Under the pieces are notes generated by a model, which ran no database searches, was not told the origin of the DNA, and was given only the letters and a program-made list of their open reading frames with translations. A stretch of 64,000 bases of DNA from Candidatus Kinetoplastibacterium oncopeltii TCC290E (GTDB lineage Bacteria > Pseudomonadota > Gammaproteobacteria > Burkholderiales > Burkholderiaceae_B), in NCBI RefSeq assembly GCF_000340865.1, contig NC_020299.1, forward strand, positions 496,001-560,000. The letters run 5' to 3'. Numbering within the stretch: the stretch's first letter is position 1; every line of letters begins with the position of its first letter. Of the stretch, positions 9,732-19,395 are shown piece after piece. Both the position numbers and the translations under genes were made by a program.

Positions 9732-10706
9732 TTATATGCGAACCAAGGATGATCCCCAGGTAAATCCGCCACCAACACCTTGAATAAGAACAAGATCACC
9801 ATTTTTGATTCTACCATCTAGTTTTGCAACATTAAAAGCAAGAGGTATACTAGCAGATGAAGTATTAGCATGTTTGTCTACAGTTATTACAAGCTTATCA
9901 TCCTCTACACCTAATCTACGCCCCAACATTTTTATAATTCTTATATTAGCTTGATGAGGAATAAACCAATTTATATCTTTTATATCAACACATGCCTTAT
10001 CACACACTTCTCTTGCTGATTCTTCCAATACACGTACAGCGTTCTTAAAAACTGATTGACCATCCATCTTTATAAACGGATAGCCATTTATATTACCATT
10101 TTCGAAATGCCCAGAAACACTTAATATATCTGACATTGACCCATCTGAAGATATACAAGACGACAATATACCATAATCAGAAGACGCAGTAAGTACAAAA
10201 GCACCTGCTCCATCTCCAAAAAGAACACATGTGCTACGATCGTTCCAATCTAAAATACGAGAAAATTTTTCAGATCCAATAATAAGGACATTTTTAGCTT
10301 TTCCAGAACAAATGAAACTATCAGCAGTTGATAAAGCATATACAAATCCGCTACAAGCTGCCTGCAAGTCGAAGGCAGCAGCATGCTTTGCATTTAACTT
10401 CGACTGAACGATACATGCTGTGCTTGGAAATATACAATCAGGAGTAGACGTTGCAACTATTATTAAGTCAATATCAGATGCATCAATACCAGAATCAATT
10501 AATGCCATTTTAGCTGATTCAACAGCCATATAGCTTGTATCAATATCAGATTCAGCCAAATATCGTTGTTTAATACCTGTACGCTGTACAATCCAGTCAT
10601 CAGAAGTATGTATGCCTCTATATAATAGATCATTAGCTAGATCATTGTTAGAAACAACTGTCCTTGGCAAAAAAGAACCAGAACCAACAATTCTGGTATA
10701 TATCAT
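9732..10706 (-). CDS. fabH: 3-oxoacyl-[acyl-carrier-protein] synthase III
   Basis: Initiating condensing enzyme (KAS III) that joins acetyl-CoA to malonyl-ACP. The Cys-His-Asn triad is clear: Cys118 in QAACSGF, His251 in PHQANIR and Asn281 in HANTSSAS. The FGDGAGA loop and the C-terminal [10 protein letters not shown] are intact. The length, 324 residues, is typical. A good ribosome site (AGGAAG, 4 bases of spacing) precedes the ATG. It lies 24 bp after plsX. Confidence 0.97.
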   Translation of the reverse strand: MIYTRIVGSGSFLPRTVVSNNDLANDLLYRGIHTSDDWIVQRTGIKQRYLAESDIDTSYMAVESAKMALIDSGIDASDIDLIIVATSTPDCIFPSTACIVQSKLNAKHAAAFDLQAACSGFVYALSTADSFICSGKAKNVLIIGSEKFSRILDWNDRSTCVLFGDGAGAFVLTASSDYGILSSCISSDGSMSDILSVSGHFENGNINGYPFIKMDGQSVFKNAVRVLEESAREVCDKACVDIKDINWFIPHQANIRIIKMLGRRLGVEDDKLVITVDKHANTSSASIPLAFNVAKLDGRIKNGDLVLIQGVGGGFTWGSSLVRI

Positions 10707-10730
10707 AAAACTTCCTAGAAGTTGAATAGG

Positions 10731-11756
10731 TCAACTATTAAATGACCTAAGGAGTTGATTAATTTGAGATAGCTTATCTATTGTTTTTTCTAAAAGATTA
10801 TTCATAACTGCTTCACGAGCACGTTGCAAAGCGAAATAGAAAGATTCAATATCAGCTGAACCATGACTTTTAAAAACAATGCCCCTCAGTCCTAATAGAG
10901 ATGCTCCATTATATCTCCTATTATCTAATCTATTTTTTAATCTTTTTAATACTGGGCTAGAAACCAAACCAGAAAAAAATGAAAAATAATCACGTCGAAA
11001 TTCTTCTCTAACTGCTCCTGAGAACATTTTAGCAATACCTTCTGCTGACTTTAATACAATATTTCCTACAAATCCATCACAAACTACAACATTGACTTTT
11101 CCGCTAAATATTTCATTTCCTTCAACATTTCCATAAAAATTTAGAGGACTAGATAATAGAATATTACCAGCTTCTTTAACAACTTCGTTACCCTTTATTA
11201 TCTCAGATCCAATATTTAAAAGCCCAACACTAGGATTTTTAACATACTCAACTGCCTGTAACAATGCTGTCCCCATTATGGCAAACTGTAATAAATTCTT
11301 AGCAGAACAATCTACATTTGCTCCAAGATCCAGCATAGTTGTAGACCCACCTTTATTTGTAGGAAGATAAGCAGCAATAGCTGGACGATCGATACCATCT
11401 AAGGTTTTTAAGATATATCGTGATATTGCCATCCAGGCGCCAGTATTTCCAGCAGAAATACAAGCATCTGCATTACCTTCTTTGACGTTTTGAACAGCAA
11501 CATACATAGATGATTTTTTCTTTCTTCTAAGTGCTATGTCAATTGGGTCATCCATTGTAACGATTTCATCTGCATTGACTATATGTACTCTACTAGAAGG
11601 CACTTCATCAATAAGATTAATTGCTGATTTAATTAGAGGCTCAATACCAACTAATATTACATCAACGTCTTCATAATCATTAGCAAATCTAATAGAGGCT
11701 GGTACCGTAACTGACAAGCCTACATCTCCGCCCATACAATCAATAGCAATGCGCAT
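10731..11756 (-). CDS. plsX: Phosphate acyltransferase PlsX
   Basis: Converts acyl-ACP to acyl-phosphate, the first committed step of the PlsX/PlsY route to phosphatidic acid. The family pattern is visible: [18 protein letters not shown] at the start, [10 protein letters not shown] near residues 101-110, a central [10 protein letters not shown], and [17 protein letters not shown] near 223-239. The 341 residues match the family. It follows rpmF by 45 bp and precedes fabH, the usual rpmF-plsX-fab arrangement, which couples ribosome and membrane synthesis. Confidence 0.96.
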   Translation of the reverse strand: MRIAIDCMGGDVGLSVTVPASIRFANDYEDVDVILVGIEPLIKSAINLIDEVPSSRVHIVNADEIVTMDDPIDIALRRKKKSSMYVAVQNVKEGNADACISAGNTGAWMAISRYILKTLDGIDRPAIAAYLPTNKGGSTTMLDLGANVDCSAKNLLQFAIMGTALLQAVEYVKNPSVGLLNIGSEIIKGNEVVKEAGNILLSSPLNFYGNVEGNEIFSGKVNVVVCDGFVGNIVLKSAEGIAKMFSGAVREEFRRDYFSFFSGLVSSPVLKRLKNRLDNRRYNGASLLGLRGIVFKSHGSADIESFYFALQRAREAVMNNLLEKTIDKLSQINQLLRSFNS

Positions 11757-11801
11757 TGGCTTTAACTTAGTGAAAAATATAATTATTAAAATACAATTAA
11801 T

Positions 11802-11984
11802 TTAATCATCATTTTTTAAATTTATAACTTTTTTTCCTCGATAGAACCCAGTAGGGCTTACATGATGACGAAGATGGATCTCTCCTGTTTTAGATTCTAT
11901 CGCCGTAGAAGGCAATGATAAGAAATCATGAGAACGATGCTTTCCTCTTCTAGAAGAAGATTTTTTATTTTGCTGAACTGCCAT
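11802..11984 (-). CDS. rpmF: 50S ribosomal protein L32
   Basis: Sixty-residue basic protein beginning [20 protein letters not shown], with [20 protein letters not shown] near the C-terminus, which is the L32 pattern. It has a strong ribosome site (AAGGAG, five bases of spacing) before the ATG. It heads the rpmF-plsX-fab operon. Upstream, the yceD (DUF177) gene that normally precedes rpmF is absent and only about 300 bp of non-coding sequence separates it from the divergent maf gene. That gap must hold the promoter of the whole lipid cluster. Confidence 0.97.
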   Translation of the reverse strand: MAVQQNKKSSSRRGKHRSHDFLSLPSTAIESKTGEIHLRHHVSPTGFYRGKKVINLKNDD

Positions 11985-12283
11985 TATAACTCCTTAAAAA
12001 TATCTAACATAATAAAGACAAAGTATTATAATAATTAACTGTAATTAAATAAATACCTACAAATTAAATAAAATATTAAAAAACCAATAAACAAATACTG
12101 TAATTAAAAAGTATAATTGAGACTATATGCATTAAATGATTTTTGTAACTAATATGAGAATACATGAATATGCAAAAAGAATAATGTACTAAAAAATTAG
12201 ATATACAATGGAACATGAACTTATAGATTATTCGTAAAGTTATCATTTGTGATTCTAACACATCATTAAACAGCAAGGTCATT

Positions 12284-12871
12284 ATGAACAACGAAACACC
12301 AATAAAATTAATTTTAGCTTCTAGTTCTATATATCGCAGAGAGCTATTATCAAGATTACATATTCCATTTATCAGTATATCTCCTAATATAGATGAGAGT
12401 ACTTTACAAAAAGAAAGCCCTGAAGAAACAGCTTTAAGACTTGCTATAAGCAAGGCAAAACATGTATCAGAATCAAATCCAGGATATACAGTAATAGGAT
12501 CTGACCAAGTATGTTCATGCAAAGGTAGACATATCGGTAAATCTGGTAGTTTTGATAATGCGAAAAAACAACTACAGCTAATATCTGGAGAAAAGGTGTT
12601 GTTTATTAGTGCAATATCAATAACAAATGGCATTGATACATTATCTTCAGTAGTTATAACTGAATGTAAATTTAGAATTCTAAATGATGCTACAATAGAT
12701 TATTACTTACAAAAAGAAGAACCGTACGATACAGCAGGAAGCGTTAAAATGGAAAAGCTAGGCATAACTTTGGTAGAACATATAAAAGGTGATGATCCAA
12801 CTTCAATATTAGGGTTGCCCCTAATTAAACTTACAGATTTTCTTATAAAATTTAATATTATATCTATGTAA
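12284..12871 (+). CDS. yceF: Maf-family nucleoside-triphosphate pyrophosphatase (YceF type)
   Basis: Maf proteins hydrolyse modified or non-canonical nucleoside triphosphates; the YceF subgroup prefers 7-methyl-GTP. The 195-residue product begins with the family signature LILASSSIYRRELLSRL (residues 8-24). It also has the TVIGSDQVC metal-site segment near 70-78, the EEPYDTAGSVKME stretch and a C-terminal DPTSILGLPL. The gene is next to the rpmF cluster and near rluC, as yceF is in Escherichia, which supports the subgroup call. Exact substrate is inferred from relatives, not visible in the sequence. Confidence 0.92.
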   Translation: MNNETPIKLILASSSIYRRELLSRLHIPFISISPNIDESTLQKESPEETALRLAISKAKHVSESNPGYTVIGSDQVCSCKGRHIGKSGSFDNAKKQLQLISGEKVLFISAISITNGIDTLSSVVITECKFRILNDATIDYYLQKEEPYDTAGSVKMEKLGITLVEHIKGDDPTSILGLPLIKLTDFLIKFNIISM

Positions 12872-12880
12872 TCAATAATA

Positions 12881-13615
12881 ATGATAGCTACATTACACCT
12901 TATACCAGTTAGAATAGGAGATTCTAATCCCGGATTCTGGATGCCGGAAGAAGCTCTAAAACAAGCTAGAAAAATTAAAGTATATATAGCAGAAAACGCT
13001 AAATCAGCAAGATCTTTTTTAAAAGATATAGGATCACTGTACCAATTAAATAATATAAAAATATATCAACTTTCAAGCAATACTACTAAAAATCAAATAA
13101 GTGAATGGCTATCTTGCTTTGAGGAATGTAAAGATATTGGATTGATATCAGAATCAGGTTGTCCTGCAATAGCAGATCCTGGATCAAATGTTGTTTTAAT
13201 AGCTCAATCTATGGGTATAAATATAAAACCATGGACAGGTCCATCATCAATTTTTTTAAGTCTAATGGCTAGCGGTTTAAATGGTCAAAACTTTGCTTTC
13301 AGAGGATATCCCCCTATAAAATCAGATGAGCTTAAAAGAAAAATAATTTCTTGGGAAAAAGAATCTAATAATATAAACCAAACTCAAATTATGATAGAAA
13401 CTCCTTATCGCAATATGAGTTTATTTAAAGCACTCTTAGATGATTTGAATCAAGATACCTTGTTATGCATAGCTTCTTCTATCACATCAGAATGTGAATA
13501 TATTAAAACATTGTCAGTTTTTGAATGGAAAAGTAAAAAAACGGATTTTATATACAAAAAGCCAACAATATTTCTATTTCTGGCAAAATTTAAAAAACAA
13601 TCTTTTAATAATTAA
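12881..13615 (+). CDS. SAM-dependent methyltransferase, RsmI-like (tetrapyrrole methylase fold)
   Basis: The 244-residue product starts TLHLIPVRIGD and has IAENAKSARSFLK, GLISESGCPAIADPG near residues 87-101, WTGPSSIFLSLMASGL and MIETPYRN. These match the RsmI/YraL-type tetrapyrrole-methylase fold, in particular a short paralogue found next to maf in Bordetella and Burkholderia relatives. RsmI itself 2'-O-methylates C1402 of 16S rRNA. This paralogue's target is not known to me and should not be assumed. It starts 9 bp after yceF and its end overlaps the convergent rluC by 11 bp. Confidence 0.85.
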   Translation: MIATLHLIPVRIGDSNPGFWMPEEALKQARKIKVYIAENAKSARSFLKDIGSLYQLNNIKIYQLSSNTTKNQISEWLSCFEECKDIGLISESGCPAIADPGSNVVLIAQSMGINIKPWTGPSSIFLSLMASGLNGQNFAFRGYPPIKSDELKRKIISWEKESNNINQTQIMIETPYRNMSLFKALLDDLNQDTLLCIASSITSECEYIKTLSVFEWKSKKTDFIYKKPTIFLFLAKFKKQSFNN

Positions 13616-14534
13616 TGCTACTTAATTTTGATATAAAAGTACTACACTCAATTGGTAATTCTGATATTATCTTAGTATTTTTACCAGTATTTGGATGAAC
13701 GAAGGTCAAACTATGGGCATGAAGGAATAACCTCTTAAGATTTATTTCCTTTATTTTTTCATCACAATCTGATAAATCAACACCATATTTTGTATCGCCT
13801 ATTATAGGAAAACCGATAGAAGACAGATGAACTCGTATTTGGTGAGTTCTACCACTATACAGCTCAACCTCAACTAAACTATAATTATCATTATAGTTTC
13901 TTATTAAGTTTACTGCAGAATGAGCTTCTTGACCATTTGGATCAACCATAACACGTCTTTCTCCAGTTTTCGTGATCCATTTAGACAAGCAAGATTTAAT
14001 ATGCTGGCGCTGATTTAGCCATTTTCCGTTAACTAAAGCAATATATTTTTTATCAATTAATCTAGCTCTTAGCATAGAATGCATGGCTAGAAGCGTACTT
14101 CGCTTTTTTGCTATAATAAGTAAACCTGATGTATCACGATCTAACCTATGAACTAATTCTAAAAAATTATTATTTTTATAAAATTCTCTTACTTGCTCTA
14201 TAACACCAAATGATATTCCACTTCCACCGTGCACAGCTACACCAGATGGCTTATCTATAACTAATAAGTATTCATCTTCATAAATTGTTGAGAATTTCCT
14301 CGGAATGATTTTAGTATTTTTTTCGCTAACACTAGAAACCTTAAGTTGAAAAATAGAGACAATATCTGATAGTTGTAATCTATAATTTATGTCAACTTTT
14401 TTATTATTTACCTTTACATATTTAGTTCTTATCATTTTATAAATATGGCTTTTAGGCACACCTTTACAGACTTTTAATAGAAAATTATCAAGTCTTTGTC
14501 CATAAAGATCTTCTGTAATAGTTAAATTTTTCAC
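13605..14534 (-). CDS. rluC: 23S rRNA pseudouridine synthase RluC
   Basis: RluA-family pseudouridine synthase; RluC modifies positions 955, 2504 and 2580 of 23S rRNA. The 309-residue product has an N-terminal S4 RNA-binding domain (about 8-65, with QRLDNFLL and VKVNNKKV). The catalytic domain carries HRLDRDTSGLL with Asp132, and GRTHQIRVHLSSIGFPIIGD near the C-terminus. RluD is a related alternative. The RluC call rests on the neighbouring yceF, rpmF and rne, which match the classical rne-rluC-yceF order. The tail overlaps the convergent methylase gene. Confidence 0.93.
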   Translation of the reverse strand: MKNLTITEDLYGQRLDNFLLKVCKGVPKSHIYKMIRTKYVKVNNKKVDINYRLQLSDIVSIFQLKVSSVSEKNTKIIPRKFSTIYEDEYLLVIDKPSGVAVHGGSGISFGVIEQVREFYKNNNFLELVHRLDRDTSGLLIIAKKRSTLLAMHSMLRARLIDKKYIALVNGKWLNQRQHIKSCLSKWITKTGERRVMVDPNGQEAHSAVNLIRNYNDNYSLVEVELYSGRTHQIRVHLSSIGFPIIGDTKYGVDLSDCDEKIKEINLKRLFLHAHSLTFVHPNTGKNTKIISELPIECSTFISKLSSINY

Positions 14535-15041
14535 AATAGAACCGACATAGTTAATAAAGTTTCTTTTCTCATATCAGAAAGCGACATATAATCAACATAA
14601 TCTAATGAATTAGTTATTTAGCTTATTAATATAACAGGCACAATAAATTGTGTAAATTGATTAAAATTTCAAAAGTAATAAATGATATTGAAATTTTGCG
14701 ACGTGTCAACCTAATTCTTAGATTTGCTATAAATTCTAGCTATATCTTTTAGTAGGAATAAGATAGCTAGCAGTTAGTTTTTCTGATCTAAAACATGCTT
14801 ATAGATTTTAAGGCAGATTATAATATAGTATTTATTTAAAATGGTTACTAGTAACTATTATTTTAAAGTGACTAATTAATACATGTACACCTAAAACAAC
14901 ATATTAAAAAGATTGGATGTAGCTTGTAAATTGAATCTGCCTGTACACAGAAAATACCTACTTAGAAATATTTAATGCAAAGATCAGATTAAATAAAAAT
15001 TAAAAGCCGGTTTTGGCATATGGTAATGGAGAATACCAATA
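14535..15041. promoter_or_regulatory. 507-bp divergent rluC/rne intergenic region with inverted repeats
   Basis: No convincing coding sequence in any frame. It should hold the promoter of rluC and a long leader for rne; RNase E autoregulates through its own 5' UTR in enterics. Two inverted repeats stand out. AAAATTTCA at 14663-14671 pairs with TGAAATTTT at 14689-14697. CTAGCTATATCTT at 14736-14748 pairs with AAGATAGCTAG at 14760-14770, leaving a two-base bulge. A GGAG lies just before the rne start. Transcription starts cannot be placed with confidence. Confidence 0.5.
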
Positions 15042-17597
15042 ATGAAAAGAATGTTATTTAATGCAACGCACCAAGAAGAACTTCGCGTTGCAATTGTTGA
15101 TGGGCAAAAACTTATAGATATTGATATAGAAACAGCTGGACGAGAACAACGTAAAGGCAACATATATAAAGGAACTATTACAAGAGTAGAACCTGGTTTA
15201 GAGGCATGCTTTATCAATTATGGTGAGGATAAACATGGATTCCTTCCTTTTAAAGAAATAACTAAAAATTATTTCAAAGAAGGTATTGATATCAAAGGAG
15301 CTAGGATACAAGATGTTATAACGGAAGGCTTAGAACTAATAGTACAAGTAGAAAAGGAAGAGCGTGGCAACAAAGGAGCTGCACTTACCACTTTCATTTC
15401 TCTAGCAGGAAGATATCTAGTTCTTATGCCAAATAACCCAAGAGGTGGTGGAGTATCCCGTAGAATAGAAGGAGAAGAACGACAAGAATTACGAGAAACC
15501 ATGGAGCAATTAAGTGTTCCTGAAGGCATGAGCATTATAGCTCGCACCGCTGGTATTGGACGAACTTCAAACGAGCTTCAGTGGGATTTATCCTATTTAT
15601 TACAATTATGGAATGCAATAGATAAAGCATCATCAGAAAATCAATCTCCAATACTTATATACCTAGAGTCTAGTTTAGTAATAAGAGCAATCCGTGATTA
15701 CTTTTCCCCTAACATTAGCGAAATTCTAATAGACAATGACGATATAGTAAAACAAGTAACTGCATTTATGAGTATAGTCATGCCTGATAATATACAACGT
15801 GTAAAGCATTATCAGTCTGATGTGCCACTATTCTCAAGATTTCAAATAGAACATCAAATAGAAACTGCTTATTCTCGTATGATACAACTACCATCTGGAG
15901 GATCAATAGTTATTGATCATACTGAAGCATTGGTTGCTATAGATGTCAATTCAGCAAAATCTACAAGAGGTTCTGATATTGAGGAAACAGCCCTTCTAAC
16001 TAATCAGGAAGCAGCTGACGAAGTAGCTAGACAATTAAGACTACGTGATCTCGGAGGACTTATTGTTATAGATTTTATTGATATGGATGATGCAAAAAAT
16101 CAAAGATCAGTAGAACAAAGGTTGAGAGAATCTTTAAGAGTGGATAGAGCTAGAGTACAAATGGGCAAGATATCAAAATTTGGCTTGATAGAGCTATCTC
16201 GTCAAAGATTACGTCCAGCATTGAATGAAGCTTCTCATAAAATATGTCCAAGATGCACGGGAACTGGTGTAATTAGAGATACAGAGTCAAGCGCCTTACA
16301 AATACTAAGGTTAATTCAAGAAGAAGCAATGAAAGAAGGAACTTATATTATACATGCACAAGTTCCAGTAGATGTTGCTACTTATCTGCTTAATGAGAAG
16401 CGTAATGATATAAACAATATAGAAAGTCAACAAAAAATCAAATTGATATTAATACCAAATAAATATTTGGAAACACCCAATTATAATATTGAAAGACTAA
16501 AACAAGATGATCAAAAGCTTGAAGAAAATAAAACGAGCTTTAGAATGATCGATGCACCTATTAATAATATTATATTTAATAACTCAGAGACGGAAGAAAA
16601 AATTCGTCCAGAAGCAATAGTAAAAACAGCTACTCCTTCTCAACCTGCTCCTATGCCAATAATTAAAAAAGATATAAATAAAGTCAAGAAAAATAATATA
16701 TTTAAAATAATATTATCTTGGCTGTGGAGAAAAAATACAAAAAATAGTGATAATAATATTGAAGGTATATCCAATACAGAAAACAGTAGAATTCTAAAGG
16801 TTGATAGAAAGTATAAATATAAGAATAAACAACAAAATAAAATTTCACAAAATAGGAAACAACCATTAAATAATGAAATTAACGATGTAAATAACAAAAC
16901 AGAATCACAAACAGTTTATGCTAATAAGCAATTGGATACTGTCAATGAAGATAAAAATATAAATTCAACTATTAATAATAAAAAAGATTCTATAAAAAAC
17001 AAACGGAATATTTTGAATGATCAATCTATTGTGCAAAATGAAGAAAAATTATCAAAGCAAATCACACAGGATATTGATATTGCAAATTTAACAAATGTTA
17101 GTCCTATATCAGAGAAAAGTGAACGTAAGTACGTTAACCGTAGACGTCATAATAAAAAGAATCGTGATTTTGATAATTCTTTAATAAAAGCTACGGATAA
17201 GATAGATCATTCCTTTTCTTCAAATCTAAATGTAGATAGCAGTAAAGCTCAAGATATAGATTTAGAAAAAAATAAAATGAATCCTATCCCCGAAATTAGT
17301 ATTTCGAAAAAGATAGATGATGACAATCAATTATTGAAATCAAAGTTAACAAATTTCACATTAAATAATGCAGAAGGCAACATTTCTTTGGAAGATAAAA
17401 CAAAGACATCTGATAGTCAAGGAATAAACTTAGGCATCTTAAAAATGGTTGAAACAAAAACTAATGATATTCATGGAAATATAGAGGCAAGTAACATATC
17501 CGCAAAATTAGGAAGAAAAACATATGTAAGCGATTTAAGTAATTGTAATAAAGAAAATAATAGAAAACCTTTAATACAAGTAGAAACGAAGAAATAA
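15042..17597 (+). CDS. rne: Ribonuclease E
   Basis: RNase E is the main endonuclease for mRNA decay and rRNA/tRNA processing. The first ~500 of 851 residues hold the catalytic part: an S1 domain near 35-120, the AIDVNSAKSTRG and VIDFIDMDD active-site segments with the two metal-binding aspartates, and CPRCTGTG, the zinc-link that joins dimers. The C-terminal half (from about 520) is low-complexity, very rich in Asn, Lys, Asp and Ser. It has short basic patches such as RKYVNRRRHNKKNRD and ends with LIQVETKK. I see no obvious enolase- or PNPase-binding microdomain. A GGAG ribosome site and a 3' terminator flank the gene. Confidence 0.96.
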   Translation: MKRMLFNATHQEELRVAIVDGQKLIDIDIETAGREQRKGNIYKGTITRVEPGLEACFINYGEDKHGFLPFKEITKNYFKEGIDIKGARIQDVITEGLELIVQVEKEERGNKGAALTTFISLAGRYLVLMPNNPRGGGVSRRIEGEERQELRETMEQLSVPEGMSIIARTAGIGRTSNELQWDLSYLLQLWNAIDKASSENQSPILIYLESSLVIRAIRDYFSPNISEILIDNDDIVKQVTAFMSIVMPDNIQRVKHYQSDVPLFSRFQIEHQIETAYSRMIQLPSGGSIVIDHTEALVAIDVNSAKSTRGSDIEETALLTNQEAADEVARQLRLRDLGGLIVIDFIDMDDAKNQRSVEQRLRESLRVDRARVQMGKISKFGLIELSRQRLRPALNEASHKICPRCTGTGVIRDTESSALQILRLIQEEAMKEGTYIIHAQVPVDVATYLLNEKRNDINNIESQQKIKLILIPNKYLETPNYNIERLKQDDQKLEENKTSFRMIDAPINNIIFNNSETEEKIRPEAIVKTATPSQPAPMPIIKKDINKVKKNNIFKIILSWLWRKNTKNSDNNIEGISNTENSRILKVDRKYKYKNKQQNKISQNRKQPLNNEINDVNNKTESQTVYANKQLDTVNEDKNINSTINNKKDSIKNKRNILNDQSIVQNEEKLSKQITQDIDIANLTNVSPISEKSERKYVNRRRHNKKNRDFDNSLIKATDKIDHSFSSNLNVDSSKAQDIDLEKNKMNPIPEISISKKIDDDNQLLKSKLTNFTLNNAEGNISLEDKTKTSDSQGINLGILKMVETKTNDIHGNIEASNISAKLGRKTYVSDLSNCNKENNRKPLIQVETKK

Positions 17598-17606
17598 AAA
17601 ATAGTT

Positions 17607-17637
17607 CCCATCCATTATAATAATGGATGGGTTTTTT
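17607..17637 (+). terminator. Intrinsic terminator of rne, probably bidirectional
   Basis: Perfect 11-bp inverted repeat CCCATCCATTA (17607-17617) and TAATGGATGGG (17621-17631) with a 3-base loop, followed by TTTTTT at 17632-17637. It starts ten bases past the rne stop codon. On the other strand the stem is followed by AACTATTTTTT, so it may also stop accD transcripts, which end at 17656. Confidence 0.93.
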
Positions 17638-17655
17638 AAATGAAATAATGACTAA

Positions 17656-18513
17656 TTATTTACGCTTGGGCATTAAAAGAGATATGATATCAGCAACCTT
17701 TCTTTTTAGGTTTCTCCTATCAACAACCATATCTATCGCTCCTTTCTGAAGCAAAAATTCAGACTTCTGGAATCCATCAGGTAGTTTCTCACGAACTGTT
17801 TGCTCTATTACCCTCGGTCCTGCAAAACCTATTAAGGCTTTTGGTTCCGCAATTATAACATCTCCCATAAAAGCAAAACTAGCTGATACGCCACCCATGG
17901 TAGGGTCAGTTAATATACTGATAAATGGCAATTTTGATGATGAAAGTAATGTCAACATAGCATTGGTTTTGGCCATTTGCATCAAGGAAAATAGACTTTC
18001 CTGCATGCGAGCACCACCAGAAGCTGATATGCATATAAAAGGCATGTTATTGTTTATAGAATACTGAACAGCATCTTTAAATCTCTCTCCGACAACAGAT
18101 CCCATAGATCCACCCATAAATTGGAATTCAAAACAAGCCAAAACAACAGGTATATCGAACATAAGACCACTAAAAATAACAATAGCATCAGATTCTCCAG
18201 TAGATTTAGTAGCCTCATTGAGCCTATCACTATATTTTCTTTTGTCTTTAAATTTCAATATATCAATGGATCTAATTCTAGAAGATATTTCAACTCTGTT
18301 CTCAACATCCAACATGTAATTAATACGAGTTCTAGCACAGATTCTCATATGATAATTACATTTTGGACAAACTTGCAGACTATCAACTAAATCATCACTA
18401 TATAAAACAGACTCACAAGAGCTGCACTTAACCCATAGCCCCTCAGGAACACGTCTAGTGCCACTATCATTAGATTTATTTATTCGTGGTAAAAGCTTAC
18501 CAAGCCAACTCAT
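17656..18513 (-). CDS. accD: Acetyl-CoA carboxylase carboxyltransferase subunit beta
   Basis: AccD with AccA transfers the carboxyl group from biotin to acetyl-CoA, giving the malonyl-CoA used by FabD. I take the ATG at 18511-18513, giving 285 residues that begin MSWLGKLLP as in relatives; a TTG seven codons upstream is less likely. The N-terminal C4 zinc ribbon uses Cys30, Cys33, Cys49 and Cys52. The crotonase-like domain contains [22 protein letters not shown] and the oxyanion-hole glycines of [12 protein letters not shown]. It follows trpA by 43 bp, the usual trpBA-accD order. Confidence 0.96.
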   Translation of the reverse strand: MSWLGKLLPRINKSNDSGTRRVPEGLWVKCSSCESVLYSDDLVDSLQVCPKCNYHMRICARTRINYMLDVENRVEISSRIRSIDILKFKDKRKYSDRLNEATKSTGESDAIVIFSGLMFDIPVVLACFEFQFMGGSMGSVVGERFKDAVQYSINNNMPFICISASGGARMQESLFSLMQMAKTNAMLTLLSSSKLPFISILTDPTMGGVSASFAFMGDVIIAEPKALIGFAGPRVIEQTVREKLPDGFQKSEFLLQKGAIDMVVDRRNLKRKVADIISLLMPKRK

Positions 18514-18556
18514 TTGAGATCTTCTAAAGAACAAATTAATAATAAACTAAACAGTA

Positions 18557-19384
18557 TTATCTCAACTCATTACTAATTGTAGATATAAAGTTCACTGCCG
18601 CTTCTATAGCGCAAGCATCTTTTTCTATATCGTTTGCATCATTGAATGCTTGTTCCATTAATTCTATAATTCTACTACCAATAACTATAGCATCAGCTGA
18701 AACAGCAATTTTTTTTGCTGTTTCAGAATCTTTGACTCCAAAACCGACACCAACTGGTATCTGTACATATTTGCGAATTATTTCTAAACGTTTATTAACG
18801 TCATTTACATTTAAACTACCAGATCCAGTAACACCTTTAAGGGAAACATAATATATGTAACCACTAGCTATTTTAGAAATATATCTAATTCTATCCTCTG
18901 TCGATGTAGGAGACAATAAAAAAATTTGGTGCATATTATTTTTCTTTAGTAATTCAGAAAAATAAACTGACTCTTCAGGTGGAGAATCGACAACAAGAAC
19001 ACCATCAATACCACTTTTCTTAGCCAAATTAACAAAATTCTCCTGACCTATGCATTCAATAGGATTTTCATACCCCATCAATACAACTGGGGTTTCATTA
19101 TCATTAATACGGAATTTTTCGACAAGATTTAATACATCTATTATACCAATATTTCTGGATATTGCTCTCTCTGAAGATCTTTGTATAATTGGGCCATCTG
19201 CCATGGGATCTGAAAATGGTATACCTAGCTCAATAATATCTGCACCAGAATTAACTAAAGCATGCATCAATGGTACTGTTATATTAACTGACGGGTCACC
19301 AACAGTTATATAAGGAATCAAAGCAGCCTTACGACCACTATCTTTAACTTTAGAGAATGCGTGCTTAATTCGATTTATTTTCAT
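18557..19384 (-). CDS. trpA: Tryptophan synthase alpha chain
   Basis: TrpA cleaves indole-3-glycerol phosphate to indole and glyceraldehyde-3-phosphate; the indole is channelled to TrpB. The 275-residue TIM barrel shows YITVGDPS near 25-32 and the catalytic Glu52 and Asp63 in IIELGIPFSDPMADGP. The phosphate-binding glycines lie in GVTGSGSLNVND and VGVGFGVKD. It sits 11 bp after trpB and 43 bp before accD, as in other beta-proteobacteria. Confidence 0.97.
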   Translation of the reverse strand: MKINRIKHAFSKVKDSGRKAALIPYITVGDPSVNITVPLMHALVNSGADIIELGIPFSDPMADGPIIQRSSERAISRNIGIIDVLNLVEKFRINDNETPVVLMGYENPIECIGQENFVNLAKKSGIDGVLVVDSPPEESVYFSELLKKNNMHQIFLLSPTSTEDRIRYISKIASGYIYYVSLKGVTGSGSLNVNDVNKRLEIIRKYVQIPVGVGFGVKDSETAKKIAVSADAIVIGSRIIELMEQAFNDANDIEKDACAIEAAVNFISTISNELR

Positions 19385-19395
19385 ATTTGTATAAT

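Noticed and set aside
12076-12633. 185-codon frame on the minus strand opposite yceF/maf, with hydrophobic stretches
   Set aside because: It is antisense to a well-conserved gene, has no ribosome site or family resemblance, and its hydrophobic look follows from the complement of AT-rich codons.
16640-16897. 85-codon hydrophobic frame opposite rne, rich in Phe and Leu
   Set aside because: Complement of the Lys/Asn-rich RNase E tail; it looks like a membrane protein only because of base composition.
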